Source: Adineta vaga (taxonomy: Eukaryota; Rotifera). Taken from it: a stretch of DNA of 64,000 bases. Below the pieces are notes generated by a model. The model did not search any database, was not told the origin of the DNA, and was given only the letters and a program-made list of their open reading frames with translations. Below are positions 36,961 through 49,000 of the stretch, piece by piece (the first letter of the stretch is position 1; every line of letters begins with the position of its first letter). The translations under genes were made by a program, and so were the position numbers. The DNA lies in contig CP075492.1 of assembly GCA_021613535.1 (NCBI GenBank), positions 14,260,001-14,324,000 on the forward strand. Reading direction: 5' to 3'.

Positions 36961-39643
36961 TTTATGCCATATCAACATTAACTCAATTACCAAACACAAA
37001 GATGAACTCCTAGCCAGATTCTCCAAATACGATATTATCTCTGTTAATGAAACTAATCTAAAGAGCGAAAGACCATTCACTCTTTTTGGTTATAACATCT
37101 TCAGAAATGATCGAATAGGACAAGCTGGGGGTGGAGTATTACTAGCAGTGAAACAACATATCAAGTGTCAAGAAGTACTAAACAAAACAACCTGCAAGAA
37201 TGAAGCGATAGCAGTAGAGATTCGAACTAAATCATTCAAATCAATACTAATATCCTCCATTTACGTACCACCAAAAGCAAAGATCGATATCAACTTATTC
37301 CACGAACTTTATAACGTCAACAACAACTGCATTATCATGGGTGATCTTAATGCAACATTATATAATATGGGATCACAACAAGCTAATGCTAGAGGAAGAC
37401 AGCTGCAAGAATTATTTAAAGATGGTCTTATTGATTGTGTCGACGATGATAGTCCAACTTTCGAAAAAAATGATTATGAAGTTAAACTAGATTGGATTCT
37501 AGCAAGTCAACCACTTCTTTCATTCATATCAAACGTTGAGACTCATCCAACAATCGGTGCATTAAATGGCCATAAACCATTAACATTTGATATTCCTTGC
37601 GGAGCTGAACCCAAACCGGCTTCGTCAAGAATTTCATTTAATTTCAAAGCAGCAAAATGGTCAAAATTTAGGTGCAAGTTAGATCAACAACTGATGCTGT
37701 GGAAAAATGATCATCATTTAGATTCAACAGCAGACATAGAAGAATATACATCATTCATTACCACTAGTATACTAGAAGCAACAAAAGAAGCCGTTCCACA
37801 AACAAAGCAGATGATCCGAACGTATACACCAAGTGAAGTATCGATAAGCCTGATAAAACAAAAACATCAAGCATATCGAAAATGGAAGAAGACTGGAAAC
37901 AACTTAGATAAACATCTATATTACAATTCCAAAGTCTTGCTTACAAATTCACTTAGAAACGACAGAAGAAATAACTTCAACAAGTTAATGTCATCTTTAT
38001 GCCATAAGAAAATGTATTCGGACAAAGTTTGGTTGACGGTGCGCAAGTTCCACAACAAAAGGATCAAGCAAACCTACGCCAACATCATGAAATACAACAA
38101 TACAACTGCAACATCAGACAAGGAGAAAGCAGACTTATTTGCAGATTACTTCGAAAATGAAGTCTACTCTCACACTGCTAATACGTTGCCACTTCATGAT
38201 CAAGTAACACGCCAAGCAAACAAAGTCAAAAGTAAAACTATAACCTCTTCAAACACATCAAAGTGGAAGCAAATCAAAGAAAAAGAAGTCAAAAATCATA
38301 TAAGACAACTTAGAAATAGCTCCACTGGTCCAGACAACATTCATAACCGATGTTTGAAGAATCATTCAAAATTACTGGTACAGCATCTAACAAATCTGTT
38401 TAATGCAATTTTGAAACAAGGTTATATTCCAGCAATGTGGAAAAAGGCTAATATTATTCTTCTATTAAAGCCAAAGAAAGACAAACAACAACCGTCTAGC
38501 TATCGACCGATTAGTCTCCTTAGTTGCTTAGGCAAACTATTGGAGAAAATAATCAAACAACGTTTAATGCTCGAACTTGAACGACGAAACATCTTACCAC
38601 AACATCAAGCCGGATTTAGACCAGGTAAAAGCACTATATACAACATCGTGCGATTAGAAAGATACGCTGCAGGACAACTTAGACGACCACGTCGACGACG
38701 TCACTCAGCTGTCATTCTTTTCGACATCAAAGCCGCATTTGATTCGGTATGGCACGATGGTTTGATATACAAGCTTAATGGTCTACGTCTTCCCTGTTTC
38801 ATCATCAACTATCTGATCTCATTCTTAAGCAATAGAACGGCTGCAATTGAAATCGAAAATATATTATCACGTCCGTTTAATCTGAAGAGCGGTACACCAC
38901 AAGGATCTCCGTTATCACCATTACTTTATATTATGTATACGGCAGATTCGATGAATGGAATACCAACTCATACAGAACATGGGTTGTTCGCCGACGACAC
39001 TGCATTATGGACATCTGGCAACACCTTAACAAATCTTAACACCAGATTACAACAATCCATAGATGCATTCGAAAGTTGGTGCAAGTCATGGAAATTAAAA
39101 CTTCAACCAACTAAGACAGAGCTGATACACTTCAGCATACATCCAAGAAAACACTACAAGAATCCAGTGAAAGTTAAAGTTGAAGACACCATCATCAAAC
39201 CACTGGACTCCACACGTTACTTGGGTGTAATTATAGATAAAAGATTAAAATGGCGAGCACATCTCGAACATATTGAAAGCAAGATTGCTCCTCGGATCGG
39301 TCTACTTCGATATCTTTCGAGAACAGCATATGAACCCAACAATAAGACGATGATAAATATTTTCAAATCAATTGTACGCACAGTTATCATTTATGGACAT
39401 CCTATTCTCCTTACTGCTGATCAAAAAGTATGGGACCGTTTACAAATCATGCAGAATAAAGCAATTAGAGCTGCACTCGGACTACCCATATATACATCTG
39501 TCAAATATATCCACAAGATCAGCAACATTCCAAAAATCAAAGATTATGCAATAGGACTACTTAAACATACACTTCAAAAGGCAACAACAAACAACGACAT
39601 TACACTGAAGAATCATCTACAATGCATCTTAGACAAAATTTAA
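36953..39643 (+). CDS. LINE ORF2, apurinic endonuclease plus reverse transcriptase
   Basis: 896 aa. The N-terminal EEP endonuclease shows HININS, NETNL (catalytic Glu), GDLNA, LDWILAS and a terminal NGHKP in place of the usual SDH. The reverse transcriptase spans about residues 490-760. Its motifs are YRPISLLSCLGKLLEKII, QAGFRPGKST, FDIKAAFDSVW (motif A Asp), GTPQGSPLSPLLY (motif B) and FADDTALW (motif C catalytic Asp pair), followed by RYLGVIIDKRLKWRAH in the thumb. No RNase H is evident. It would nick target DNA and prime reverse transcription from the 3' end. No stop or frameshift is present. The ATG overlaps the ORF1 stop. Confidence 0.95.
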   Translation: MLSLCHININSITKHKDELLARFSKYDIISVNETNLKSERPFTLFGYNIFRNDRIGQAGGGVLLAVKQHIKCQEVLNKTTCKNEAIAVEIRTKSFKSILISSIYVPPKAKIDINLFHELYNVNNNCIIMGDLNATLYNMGSQQANARGRQLQELFKDGLIDCVDDDSPTFEKNDYEVKLDWILASQPLLSFISNVETHPTIGALNGHKPLTFDIPCGAEPKPASSRISFNFKAAKWSKFRCKLDQQLMLWKNDHHLDSTADIEEYTSFITTSILEATKEAVPQTKQMIRTYTPSEVSISLIKQKHQAYRKWKKTGNNLDKHLYYNSKVLLTNSLRNDRRNNFNKLMSSLCHKKMYSDKVWLTVRKFHNKRIKQTYANIMKYNNTTATSDKEKADLFADYFENEVYSHTANTLPLHDQVTRQANKVKSKTITSSNTSKWKQIKEKEVKNHIRQLRNSSTGPDNIHNRCLKNHSKLLVQHLTNLFNAILKQGYIPAMWKKANIILLLKPKKDKQQPSSYRPISLLSCLGKLLEKIIKQRLMLELERRNILPQHQAGFRPGKSTIYNIVRLERYAAGQLRRPRRRRHSAVILFDIKAAFDSVWHDGLIYKLNGLRLPCFIINYLISFLSNRTAAIEIENILSRPFNLKSGTPQGSPLSPLLYIMYTADSMNGIPTHTEHGLFADDTALWTSGNTLTNLNTRLQQSIDAFESWCKSWKLKLQPTKTELIHFSIHPRKHYKNPVKVKVEDTIIKPLDSTRYLGVIIDKRLKWRAHLEHIESKIAPRIGLLRYLSRTAYEPNNKTMINIFKSIVRTVIIYGHPILLTADQKVWDRLQIMQNKAIRAALGLPIYTSVKYIHKISNIPKIKDYAIGLLKHTLQKATTNNDITLKNHLQCILDKI

Positions 39644-39835
39644 AAAAAGAAATCACCAACCATTACATATAATAGTAACATCGAGAGAATAGACTATTCT
39701 TGTGTCAGTCGAATCGATGTAAAAAACGATATATCGCAATCAAATATACTATTCAGCTACTTCGTTTAACTCGTTCTTATACAAAATAAGAAGTCGATTC
39801 AATCTATATGCTGTATCGTTCTTTCGTTCTATTCA

Positions 39836-40115
39836 GTTATTTATTGATCGCATTCTTATATATAATATAATATCGAGCCAATCTTTAAACCGATCCATGT
39901 ATACAGCAAATTCTTTTACTCGTTCTTATATACAATATGATATCGAGTCAACGTCTTGGCTGATCCTTACAATATCCAGTAAATTCTTTGCTCGTTCTTA
40001 TATACAATATGATATCGAGTCAACGTCTTGGCTGATCCTTACAATATCCAGTAAATTCTTTGCTCGTTCTTATATGCAATATGAAATCGAGTCAATATAT
40101 TTGCTGATTTAAAAC
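39836..40115 (+). repeat. ~72-bp tandem repeats in the LINE 3' UTR
   Basis: Units start near 39836 (degenerate), 39908, 39981 and 40053 (partial), spaced 72-73 bp. Units at 39908 and 39981 are nearly identical over their length, with a core CTCGTTCTTATATACAATA. A still weaker copy may precede 39836. The apparent ORF across them is only the repeat translated. Confidence 0.85.
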
Positions 40116-40444
40116 ATGTCACATACAATCCAGCTTCTTTTCTCTTCCTCTCCAATCTATCCACATAGTACCACTATATCTTCTGTTTTCTGTTTTCTTT
40201 TTCTTTTTCTTCTACCACATATGTAAGACTTTACACGCGTCACCCCATCTACACTCACTATTGGCATATAAAATTTTTCTCGTTCTTATTACTATTTCAC
40301 GGACAAAAGACATATGTCATGTGTCCTTTTTTTTTCTCTACTCCAGCTTATGTAGAAGTACAATACCATCCGTTGACTTTATGTTACAGTGTTGTCGTTT
40401 TTTACAATAAAGCTTTGTTACCAAAAAAAAAAAAAAAAAAAAAA

Positions 40445-40458
40445 TATTTGCATTTCTC
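40445..40458 (+). repeat. LINE target-site duplication, right copy
   Basis: TATTTGCATTTCTC directly after the poly-A tail, identical to 35269-35282. Confidence 0.95.
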
Positions 40459-41342
40459 TCGCAATATTACAATTGATTCTATCGGAGTTAGTCAAAAGAA
40501 AGAAATTTCCACATCGAGTGGCATCTCTTCTGACAGCAAATGTTTATTTATCATTATTCTTCTTCTCCGCATTAGCACTTGAACAATTTGTACGTGCATA
40601 TCTGGGACATCGTTATTTGATAGTATCATTAAGTGATGGAATCTATTGTCAATTTCGTTGTTATTTGCAATGGGTGTCTATTTGTGGAATCATGTATTCA
40701 AATACTTTACAAGGAATCTATCGTTTATGTCAAATTGTTTTTCATACAAAGCAAGTACTTCAATCATTTCATTTCTACATGAAAATGATCGTGATTCAAT
40801 GGATTCTTTGTTTCACAATTCTCATTCCTTCATTTTTTCTTGATGGTTATAAGTATTCGGTAGAGAACTACTATTGTGAAAATGATTATAGAAACATTCG
40901 AAGTACATTCTTTAATGGTACTTTATCTTATATATTTCCTATCGATTTTATGAGTACATGTTATATTTATACATGGAGAAAAATGCATCGAAGAGATAAT
41001 AATTTGTTACAAACAATGTCACGGATTCGAGAGATGAGTGCACGACGTGATCTGATTGTACTTTTTCGAATCTGCATCATTCATGGGTTACTACTGGTAT
41101 TCTTCACACCTTCTGTAATATTACTTTTTATTTATATTGGCACTGGATATGTACCTTGGTGGTCATCACATGTCCAATGGTTTGTTTTGAGTTTCTCCAC
41201 AACTTGCGTTAGTATTGGACTATTATATATTTCACCCCATGTTCGAGAGTTATGGACAAAACGATTTGATCACCATCACCAAGATCAAAGAATTGTACTT
41301 CTTCTTATAAGCGTGATGTGCCCTTTTAATATGCTGAAATGA

Positions 41343-42594
41343 TTATTTTTATGTAATAAATATAGTTGTTTTTATTAGTGCCTAGATGTTTTGTGAGAAT
41401 GAACAAAAAGTAAATACAACAGATAATCCCCTGCCGATCTGCTGTTCGAGATATTAGAGAAAAAACAAATTTTATATTTATCATATATGAACAAGCCATC
41501 TAGAATTTATATATTTTTCGGAACGAAACAAACCAATCTAAGAAAATAGCTAAGAGAAAATCTTTTTTTTCTCAGTACAAAATAAAATAATATCCCGCGC
41601 ATATATGATACATGTAAAGTAAAAAGAATAAAAAATTTATCTTTGAAATATTCATAATTTATTGACTTTCTATCAACCTACTAGGACGTCGACAATCTAT
41701 GAATCGATGCGTATAGACTGAAGATTATCCTGACATGAACAAGTTAGTAGAAACGATGTCAAACGATTTCGAAGATGTGAAACGTGTCGAAGATTCGCTT
41801 TTAGAATGAGGCAAAGTTGGATTAGTTGAGGGAAGTTTAGGTGTAACTGTATATGACATTTGATCACGCTGTTATATTATAGACCACATCCTTTGAACCA
41901 AGCTTTGAATGACTGCGTTCCTTCTGCGGAGTGAGTATTGACGATAGCAATCTGAAAAACTACTTGTGGACGAACGAGATCAATACTGTTTCCTTATCTG
42001 GCATAGCCATAACTTATTTTCATCTACGCAGCATGATTGTTCTTTCTATTAGACTCCTAAATGCTGGTGTATCATAATTTTACAATCGAAGAGAAAGTAA
42101 AACAGATTGATACGGCTGCCAGTTCGAGAGTGAATGGAATAAAATTAATGAGAATTATAGATTTGAAAGCAGAATAAATGACTGAGACGATTTTCACGAG
42201 AAAATGAACAAACATTATAGATTCACATATTTTATCTTTATTATCTTTTTTTCTTTAATTTCCTTGTTGTCATAACATGCTTTTCTCGAATAGAACATAA
42301 ATTAAGATTTAAGTACGTCGACTTTATTTGATTTCTTGTATATCAAATGTGTCAAGGGCCAGAATGAAAGCATAAGATAAGACCATGATATAATTGAATC
42401 TGTTGAACACCGACTATTTCATAATTAGAAACCGTCTATAGACTATTTTCTGGTAAGTAAAATCTACCTAAAACATAATTAAAAATTGCTTTTATCCATC
42501 TTATAAGCTGTAAAAATTTACTGCAGTCTAAATTACTTTTTTCTACAATTGTAAATAATTCAACCTTTGCGTATATTCTCTTTCATCATTCAAA
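41343..42594. other. Intergenic region with duplicated flank of receptor copy 3
   Basis: The right ~430 bp (from ~42160) matches the flanks of copies 2 and 1, including the shared GACGATTTTCACGAGAAAATG block at ~42191. The left part, 41343-42160, shows no gene or repeat. Confidence 0.5.
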
Positions 42595-43545
42595 ATGAAC
42601 TCGTCGACGTATCAACTACCAAATATTCTTATTGATTGTTCAATTATCACATTCTCAGCAATTACTATTTGCATTTCTCTCGCAATATTACAATTGATTC
42701 TATCTGAGTTACTCGAAAGAAAAAACTTTCCACATCGAGTGGCATCTCTTCTGACAGCAAATGTTTATTTATCATTATTCTTCTTCTCCGCATTAGCACT
42801 TGAACAATTTGTACGTGCATATCTGGGACATCGTTATTTGATAGTATCATTAAGTGATGGAATCTATTGCCAATTTCGTTGTTATTTGCAATGGGTGTCC
42901 ATTTGCGGAATCATGTATTCAAATACTTTACAAGGAATCTATCGTTTATGTCGAATTGTTTTTCATACAAAGCAAGTACTTCAATCATTTCATTTCTACA
43001 TGAAAATGATCGTGATTCAATGGATTCTATGTTTCACAATTCTCATTCCTTCATTTTTTCTTGATGGTTATAAGTATTCGGTAGAGAACTATTATTGTGA
43101 ATCAAATTATAGAAATATTCCAGTTACATTCTTTAACGGTACCTTTTCTTATTCTCTTCCATTGGAGGTAACGACGACATGTTATGTTTATACATGGAGA
43201 AAAATGCATCGAAGAGATAATAATTTGTTACAAACAATGTCACGGATTCAAGAGATGAATGCACGACGTGATTTAGTTGTACTTTTTCGAATCTGCATCA
43301 TTCATGGATTACTATTGGTATTCTTTGCACCTTCTACAATATTATTTTGTATTTATATTGGCACTGGATATGTACCTTGGTGGTCATCACAAGTTCAATG
43401 GCTTGTTTTGAGTTTCTCGACAACTTGCGTTAGTGTTTTATTACTATTTGTATCACCTTATGTTCGAGAATTATGGATAAAACGATTTCATCGTCAACAT
43501 CGTCACGATCAAACAACCGTACAAATTATTATGAGAGTGATGTGA
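42595..43545 (+). CDS. Seven-TM receptor, lineage-expanded family, copy 3
   Basis: Intronless, 316 aa from the ATG at 42595. It differs from copy 1 (19558-20508) at only a few scattered residues, for example around the extracellular loop after TM4 (CESNYRNIPVTFFNGTF) and in TM6 (APSTILFCIYIG). Like the other copies it lacks a DRY motif at the TM3 end and has the QGIYRLCRIVFH loop. The same MNSSTYQLPN start and His-rich C-terminus support the boundaries. No stop or frameshift, so this copy looks functional. Confidence 0.82.
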   Translation: MNSSTYQLPNILIDCSIITFSAITICISLAILQLILSELLERKNFPHRVASLLTANVYLSLFFFSALALEQFVRAYLGHRYLIVSLSDGIYCQFRCYLQWVSICGIMYSNTLQGIYRLCRIVFHTKQVLQSFHFYMKMIVIQWILCFTILIPSFFLDGYKYSVENYYCESNYRNIPVTFFNGTFSYSLPLEVTTTCYVYTWRKMHRRDNNLLQTMSRIQEMNARRDLVVLFRICIIHGLLLVFFAPSTILFCIYIGTGYVPWWSSQVQWLVLSFSTTCVSVLLLFVSPYVRELWIKRFHRQHRHDQTTVQIIMRVM

Positions 43546-44120
43546 CCGTTCAATGCACTGAGATCATTATTTGTTAAGTAAATTTCATGTTCCTCTCGCA
43601 CAATTAATTAATTATTTGTTTACTATTATGTCCATGTAGGAATGAGTGATGTCCTAATCGGATTATACCTGGTAGCTCTATTTTTAACCAGTTATTCCCG
43701 AGTATACAGCGACTTGGCGAGTGCTATACACTAAGATGAGTTTGGGTATTGAATGAATACTAGAATGACGTGTATCTTCGTGCTCACTTCCAACCTCGCC
43801 TTCACTCCACCTCATACCTTTATTTATAGAGATAACTTAGCTCTGACAAGCAAATGTTGAATTCTACGTCTCGTCGCATTTTTGAATCAAAAAATACCCT
43901 GCGAGTTATTATTGGTTTGTCCTATAACATGCATTTCGATTTGTATTTCATGATCAAACCGCCATATTTGTCCTCAGAAGACAAAAAAATCTCAATAAGA
44001 CGTCATTACAAATACGTTCATTACTTACTCTAACTGATCTGCTGTCAAAAGCTTTCTCTCTCGCTCACTTTATATTTAAATCTGATTACGATGTTAATTG
44101 AATTCATTTTCTTCTAAGAA
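43546..44120. other. Intergenic region
   Basis: AT-rich spacer upstream of the next receptor. No gene, tRNA cloverleaf or repeat could be supported. Confidence 0.5.
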
Positions 44121-45056
44121 ATGTCGAATTTGAGCAACATATCTACCGAAGAAACCGAAGAATACTATCCTGATCTTGTCTTTTCATATTCATTTCGATT
44201 TTATCTCTTTCTTATTTCAAATATTCTCTCAATTATCTGTTCTCTTTTTGTTCTTTATTATTTATTATCTCATCGAAACCTGCGTGAATCATTAAATAAT
44301 CATGTTATCATCATTCTGCTCTTTATTTGTTTAACATATGAATTAACAGACGTTCCATTTATTTTAAAATTTTTCTGCTATAGTTTTACTTGGGAATTTT
44401 CAGTTGGCTTTTCATTATTCTGGTCATTTCTTGATTATTCATTGTATGGAACACAATTTATCATATTTTCTTGGGCAACAATTGAAAGACATATTCTTAT
44501 ATTTCATGATCGATGGTTACTTACGAGAAAACGACGTTTTCTTTTTCATTATTTGCCATTAATTATACTTCTTTTATATAGTTTAACATACTATGTTATC
44601 ATTATATTTGTTTCATTTTGTCCATATATATTCTATCGATTACCGGCTTATGGTGTTCCTTTTCCATGCATATATTTCTATTATCCCTTAGTTTCTGTAT
44701 GGGAACTTGTTTGCCATCAGATTATACCTATATTTGTTATAATTACATTTAGCACTGCTCTTCTAATACGTGTTGTATGGCAGAAATCTCATTTAAAACA
44801 GAAAATTCAATGGAGTAAACAACGAAAAATGACTATACAATTATTATCGATTTCATTACTTTTTCTTATATTTAGCGCACCGGGAGTACTTTTAAATATG
44901 TCTTATCATTTATGTGTATCAAGAGATATTGGATCTACTTTTGTGTCGTATGCTTATTTTTTCTCCTATTATGTTGTATTTCTTTTTCCATTTGTCTGCT
45001 TGGAATCATTACCAGAATTTCGAAAGAAATTCAACAAATTAATACATTGCCAATAA
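44121..45056 (+). CDS. Rhodopsin-like seven-TM receptor, second family
   Basis: Intronless, 311 aa. The extracellular N-terminus has N-glycosylation sites (MSNLSNIST), and seven hydrophobic helices follow. The TM3 end reads ATIERHILIFH, where ERH takes the place of DRY as in rhodopsin-like receptors. A basic third intracellular loop (KSHLKQKIQWSKQRKMT) is present. TM6 is LLSISLLFLIFSAPGVLL and TM7 is followed by PEFRKKFNKL in the cytosol. It is not closely related to the triplicated receptor family next to it. Ligand and G-protein coupling are unknown. Such intronless receptors are greatly expanded in bdelloid rotifers (general knowledge). Confidence 0.82.
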   Translation: MSNLSNISTEETEEYYPDLVFSYSFRFYLFLISNILSIICSLFVLYYLLSHRNLRESLNNHVIIILLFICLTYELTDVPFILKFFCYSFTWEFSVGFSLFWSFLDYSLYGTQFIIFSWATIERHILIFHDRWLLTRKRRFLFHYLPLIILLLYSLTYYVIIIFVSFCPYIFYRLPAYGVPFPCIYFYYPLVSVWELVCHQIIPIFVIITFSTALLIRVVWQKSHLKQKIQWSKQRKMTIQLLSISLLFLIFSAPGVLLNMSYHLCVSRDIGSTFVSYAYFFSYYVVFLFPFVCLESLPEFRKKFNKLIHCQ

Positions 45057-46043
45057 ATTAATAATGATCTCTGAAATTTTTGAATCATGACAAGAATTTT
45101 ATAAAAAAACAATTCAACTCAAAACTGTCGGTTGATGACATTTTGTTTTCCTTTTAAAATTGTTGTGAAATAAAAGTTATTAAAATATGAATTAGTAACT
45201 CTTCTCGAGATTAGTAGATGCCAATTTTAGAAAAGCAATCTCCTGTCGTCAAAGTCACAACTATATTCTAGAGAATATTAAAAATAAAAATTCCGTACTT
45301 TCACCTGAATTCTATGCTTTTCTGCCATCTGTTTATGACAATTCGTCTTGAAATAATACAAACATTCTTCAAACTCCCGGTCGAATCATTTTTATTATAC
45401 ATAAGAAAAAGAAAATATGGCAATGTGCATAATTCGTTTTTAAAAATGATCATTAATCAGCGAATTTCATCAGACTGTTGATAGTAGAGTTATGATTTTA
45501 TCGTGGGAATATATATATGTATACACGTATTTATTTGACATTGTCATGACAAATGAAGCAATTGGAAAAATAGAAGATTTGTTGATAATATGATATAGTA
45601 AAATCAGAGTATCCATTGAATCAATACCTTTAGATGATAATATTTGTTATTTACTTTTCTTTCTATTCTCTTTCAAGCACGTGTTTTTTCATAAAATGCA
45701 TCGCATCGTTTACATATACAAAACTATCACAAAATAAGAAGAACGCAGTTATGGTGTACATATTTCGTCATCTTTTATATTTTCTATTATTTCGTTTCGT
45801 TACATCATTTTATTCTCTTAATGATGCCTATGGTGAAAGTATGACATCATCCTTACCCTATATAGTATACAAAACGTCGATTCATTCGAAATAGATCACT
45901 GCATATAATGTTAATCGTATAGATATCGTTGGTATATAAAAGAAGTATAGTGCCATGTCAAGTCGATGCGGATATTTTTTTCTCCTATTCTGCTAAATCA
46001 AAACGTGTGATATCATTTTTTTCTATTTAGTTGCAATAAAATC
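45057..46043. other. Intergenic region, possibly encoding a short secreted peptide
   Basis: Mostly featureless AT-rich DNA. A plus-strand ATG at 45751 opens a 47-codon frame with a signal-peptide-like start (MVYIFRHLLYFLLFRFVTSF) and a short polar remainder ending at 45894. It is too short to support confidently. Confidence 0.35.
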
Positions 46044-49000
46044 ATGGAGAAACAATTAAAAACAATCAAACATGTTTATTCAACAGTTTATCATGGTGAA
46101 GAACGTTGTATGGAAGAAGCAAATGTATTACCAATTAATAATGCAATTGTCTATCCAAAGAATCAAATTTTATATAAAAAATCAGATGAAACAATCGATT
46201 TTATCGATATTTCCAATATTGATAAAAATATTTTTTTCGATAAAGGTTCTAATCAAGATACAACTTATAGTAATGTTATACAAAAATATAATCTAGCTAA
46301 ATCTCGATTAACTTTTAATCCCGATGAATATGAATGTGAAATGATTGATAGTGGTGAAAAGTTTATTTTGAATTTAATCAATGAAAAATTACCGACAATC
46401 ATTGCAATCTCGGAAATTTATCCAACATATTTTGATCTCGGATTATGTTCACAAACATCCAATCCAATTTGTATAGATTATAGTCGTAGAACACTTGATA
46501 AATTAATCCATTCAGGTGATATAAACATTACAAGTTCAACAGGCAATTCATTGTTACATTGTATATCTGGTAAATTTAATCCTGAAATGAAATATGTGAC
46601 TATTATATCTGGATATACAAATACTCCATTGTATCGATATATTGAACGACGACCCATTGTTACAATTCTAGATCATGAAAAGAAAATCATTTATGTTGTT
46701 GCTGTTCCATTAGATGAATTTACAATCGGACAATCAACAATATGTTTACCGATTGGTATTACATGTTTAAAAGATGAGAATAATTCGAAACAAAAATTAT
46801 TAATTGAAATTTTTTCGAATACAAAATCTTGTGATAGTTATTTACCCAATTTATCTGATTTGGCTCGAGATACAATTAATCAATCCATTGATACAATAAG
46901 TTCCGATGAACCAATTGAAGAATTAATCGATCAAACTAACACCATCAATCTTTCCTATGCAACAGACGTATTTCATCATACGGAATGTACAATATCATCT
47001 TTGGATAAACATTCTGTTCTTATTTATAGTGGCCTTGATGAAATCGATTATTTTACAAAAAAATTCAATCCAGATATCTTAATTCAATCGATGAATACAC
47101 ATGTTATCTATAGAAAACAAGATGATAAATATGAATTACATTCTGAATATCATAATCTTAATTCCAATGAAGAATTAAATCTTGGTCAACAACATTTTCC
47201 AAATTTATTACCCATGGAAGGTGGTGCGATTCTATTCGCAAGTAAAACTGTACCAAAATTAAATTCAAATCAAATGATGATCGATAAAATACATGAAAAC
47301 GTATTTGAAAATACACTTCCAATATTTATCATCGGTAAAATGGATGATTTATGTCGTCAAGTTGCAACAAAATTCAAAATCAATGCTATTTACATTCGTC
47401 TTGTCGATTATCCCGATGAAGATATTATGATCGATGATATTAAACGAAATGAATTCTTCGAAAATGTTTGTATGAATGGTGTGACAGCATATGCTGGACC
47501 ATTATCACTTGTTCTTATTGCTACAATGAATCCGAAAAGCGATCATTTTCAATATTTTTATGTTGATGGTATTCGATATGAAAATTTCATTGACTCAATT
47601 CCATTATTTGGTACAGATATTACGACGGTAATTGAAAATAATCTGATGAATTATATTGGAAATAACGCATTGAAGAATTCAATTGTTAATCTTAACGAAG
47701 AAAATGTTTTTTACAAGAAAGAATTTGTTTCATTTGCAAATTTCAAAAATCATTTGCTTACAATGACATTAGATGAAATTACTCGGAATAAATATGAAAT
47801 TCTCGATGTTATTTCACAATGTCAACGAATTTTTTCGAATGAAATTATGACTAAATATTCGAATGAATTAGTTTTATTATTAGAAAAGAAAATCAATGAA
47901 ACGATTTGTGAATATAAGAAATCTTTGAGTTTTAATTTGGATTTTACTATGATTAATAAACAAAAATTAACAAATGAAACAAGTCGAATAAAGGGTTTGA
48001 TAAGAAAATTAAAACAGAATACTCAAGAATTAGTGGATAAAATTGGTTTAGCTATATCCAAACGAAAACAATCATCGATTCGTTTTAATCTAACTCAATT
48101 GAAGAAAAAAGAAACAATTAAACAAAATGTTCAACGAGCTTTAAACATGTCGAATGATGATTTTACTGAATTATTAGAAAAACTTTGTGAACAATCCGGT
48201 GTTTTATGGTTAAATTTAGATTCGAATTATTTACTTTTAATGTTAAAAGCAGTTCAAGAAAATGAAATTCAAAAATATTTGATTGAACCTATTTTACCAT
48301 TGATTAATTGTCGTAATGGTGATTTTAATATTGATTCATTTACAATTTCCATCTTATTAGAACAGACAGCATCGGAAAGATTAGATCCTATTCGACCACA
48401 ACAAACCAATGATATTGTAACAAGTCTACCAGTATCAGCTACAGCTGATGGTTTACGAACAAGTTCATGGTTTTTTCCATTAATTGATCAATATAAAAGT
48501 TTACAAACACCTTATGATATTCATTGGATTAATGAAGCTAATAATACCGATATAGCAGCATGTCGTATTATATCAAGAAGTACGATTTCCAGTGCATCAA
48601 TCTTACGAGATTTACAATTGAATATTGAACCACAAAATAAAAATATTACATGGTTTCTAATCTATATAACATTAGGAACAATAGATGAATTAATTAAACA
48701 ACGAAAAACGATTAATATCAGTGAAAATGATTTTAATGATACATTTTCAATTAATATTCGATGTTTATTTTGTAATCTATTGACATATACAGCTTCGGGA
48801 AATGTTCCTGCATCATTTGTTTGGCAATTATTTACTCGAAATATTCGTCCAGATTTACCAAAAGAAAATTTCGAATGGGGAATTTATGTTCGTATGATTG
48901 AATATGTTGAATATACGGGATGGAATTTAGATCAATTGAAAGTAAATATTCGTGCATTATTATGTCGAGTATTGAATAAAATTGTTCTGAAAGCGACGGA

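Larger units (their letters stand above)
35283..40444 (+). mobile_element. Full-length APE-type LINE (Jockey-like) retrotransposon
   Basis: A 5,162-bp element with a ~220-nt 5' UTR, two overlapping ORFs, a ~800-nt 3' UTR with tandem repeats, and a 22-nt poly-A at 40423-40444 shortly after AATAAAG (40407). It is flanked by a perfect 14-bp target-site duplication. It lies inside the receptor gene in the same orientation. Both ORFs are intact and the 5' end is complete, so it is probably autonomous and recently active. Two-ORF order, apurinic-type endonuclease and gag-like CCHC ORF1 place it near the Jockey/I group (inference). Confidence 0.95.
35198..41342 (+). pseudogene. Seven-TM receptor copy 2, split by a LINE insertion
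   Basis: The 5' part is 35198-35282 (ATG to codon 28 plus one base) and the 3' part resumes at 40445-41342. The two halves are highly similar to copies 1 and 3. Apart from the inserted element, neither half contains a stop or frameshift, so the reading frame would be continuous without it. The 3' half encodes the remaining TM helices with the same loops (YCQFRCYLQW, YRLCQIVFH) and a variant loop after TM4. Because it is otherwise undamaged, the insertion is probably young or polymorphic. As read, the gene would yield only a short N-terminal fragment. Confidence 0.9.

Noticed and set aside
39897-40112. ORF with internally repeated peptide
   Set aside because: It is the translated 72-bp tandem repeat of the LINE 3' UTR.
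43600-43760. Possible tRNA-like GGTAGCTC segment
   Set aside because: No matching T-arm or acceptor stem could be found.
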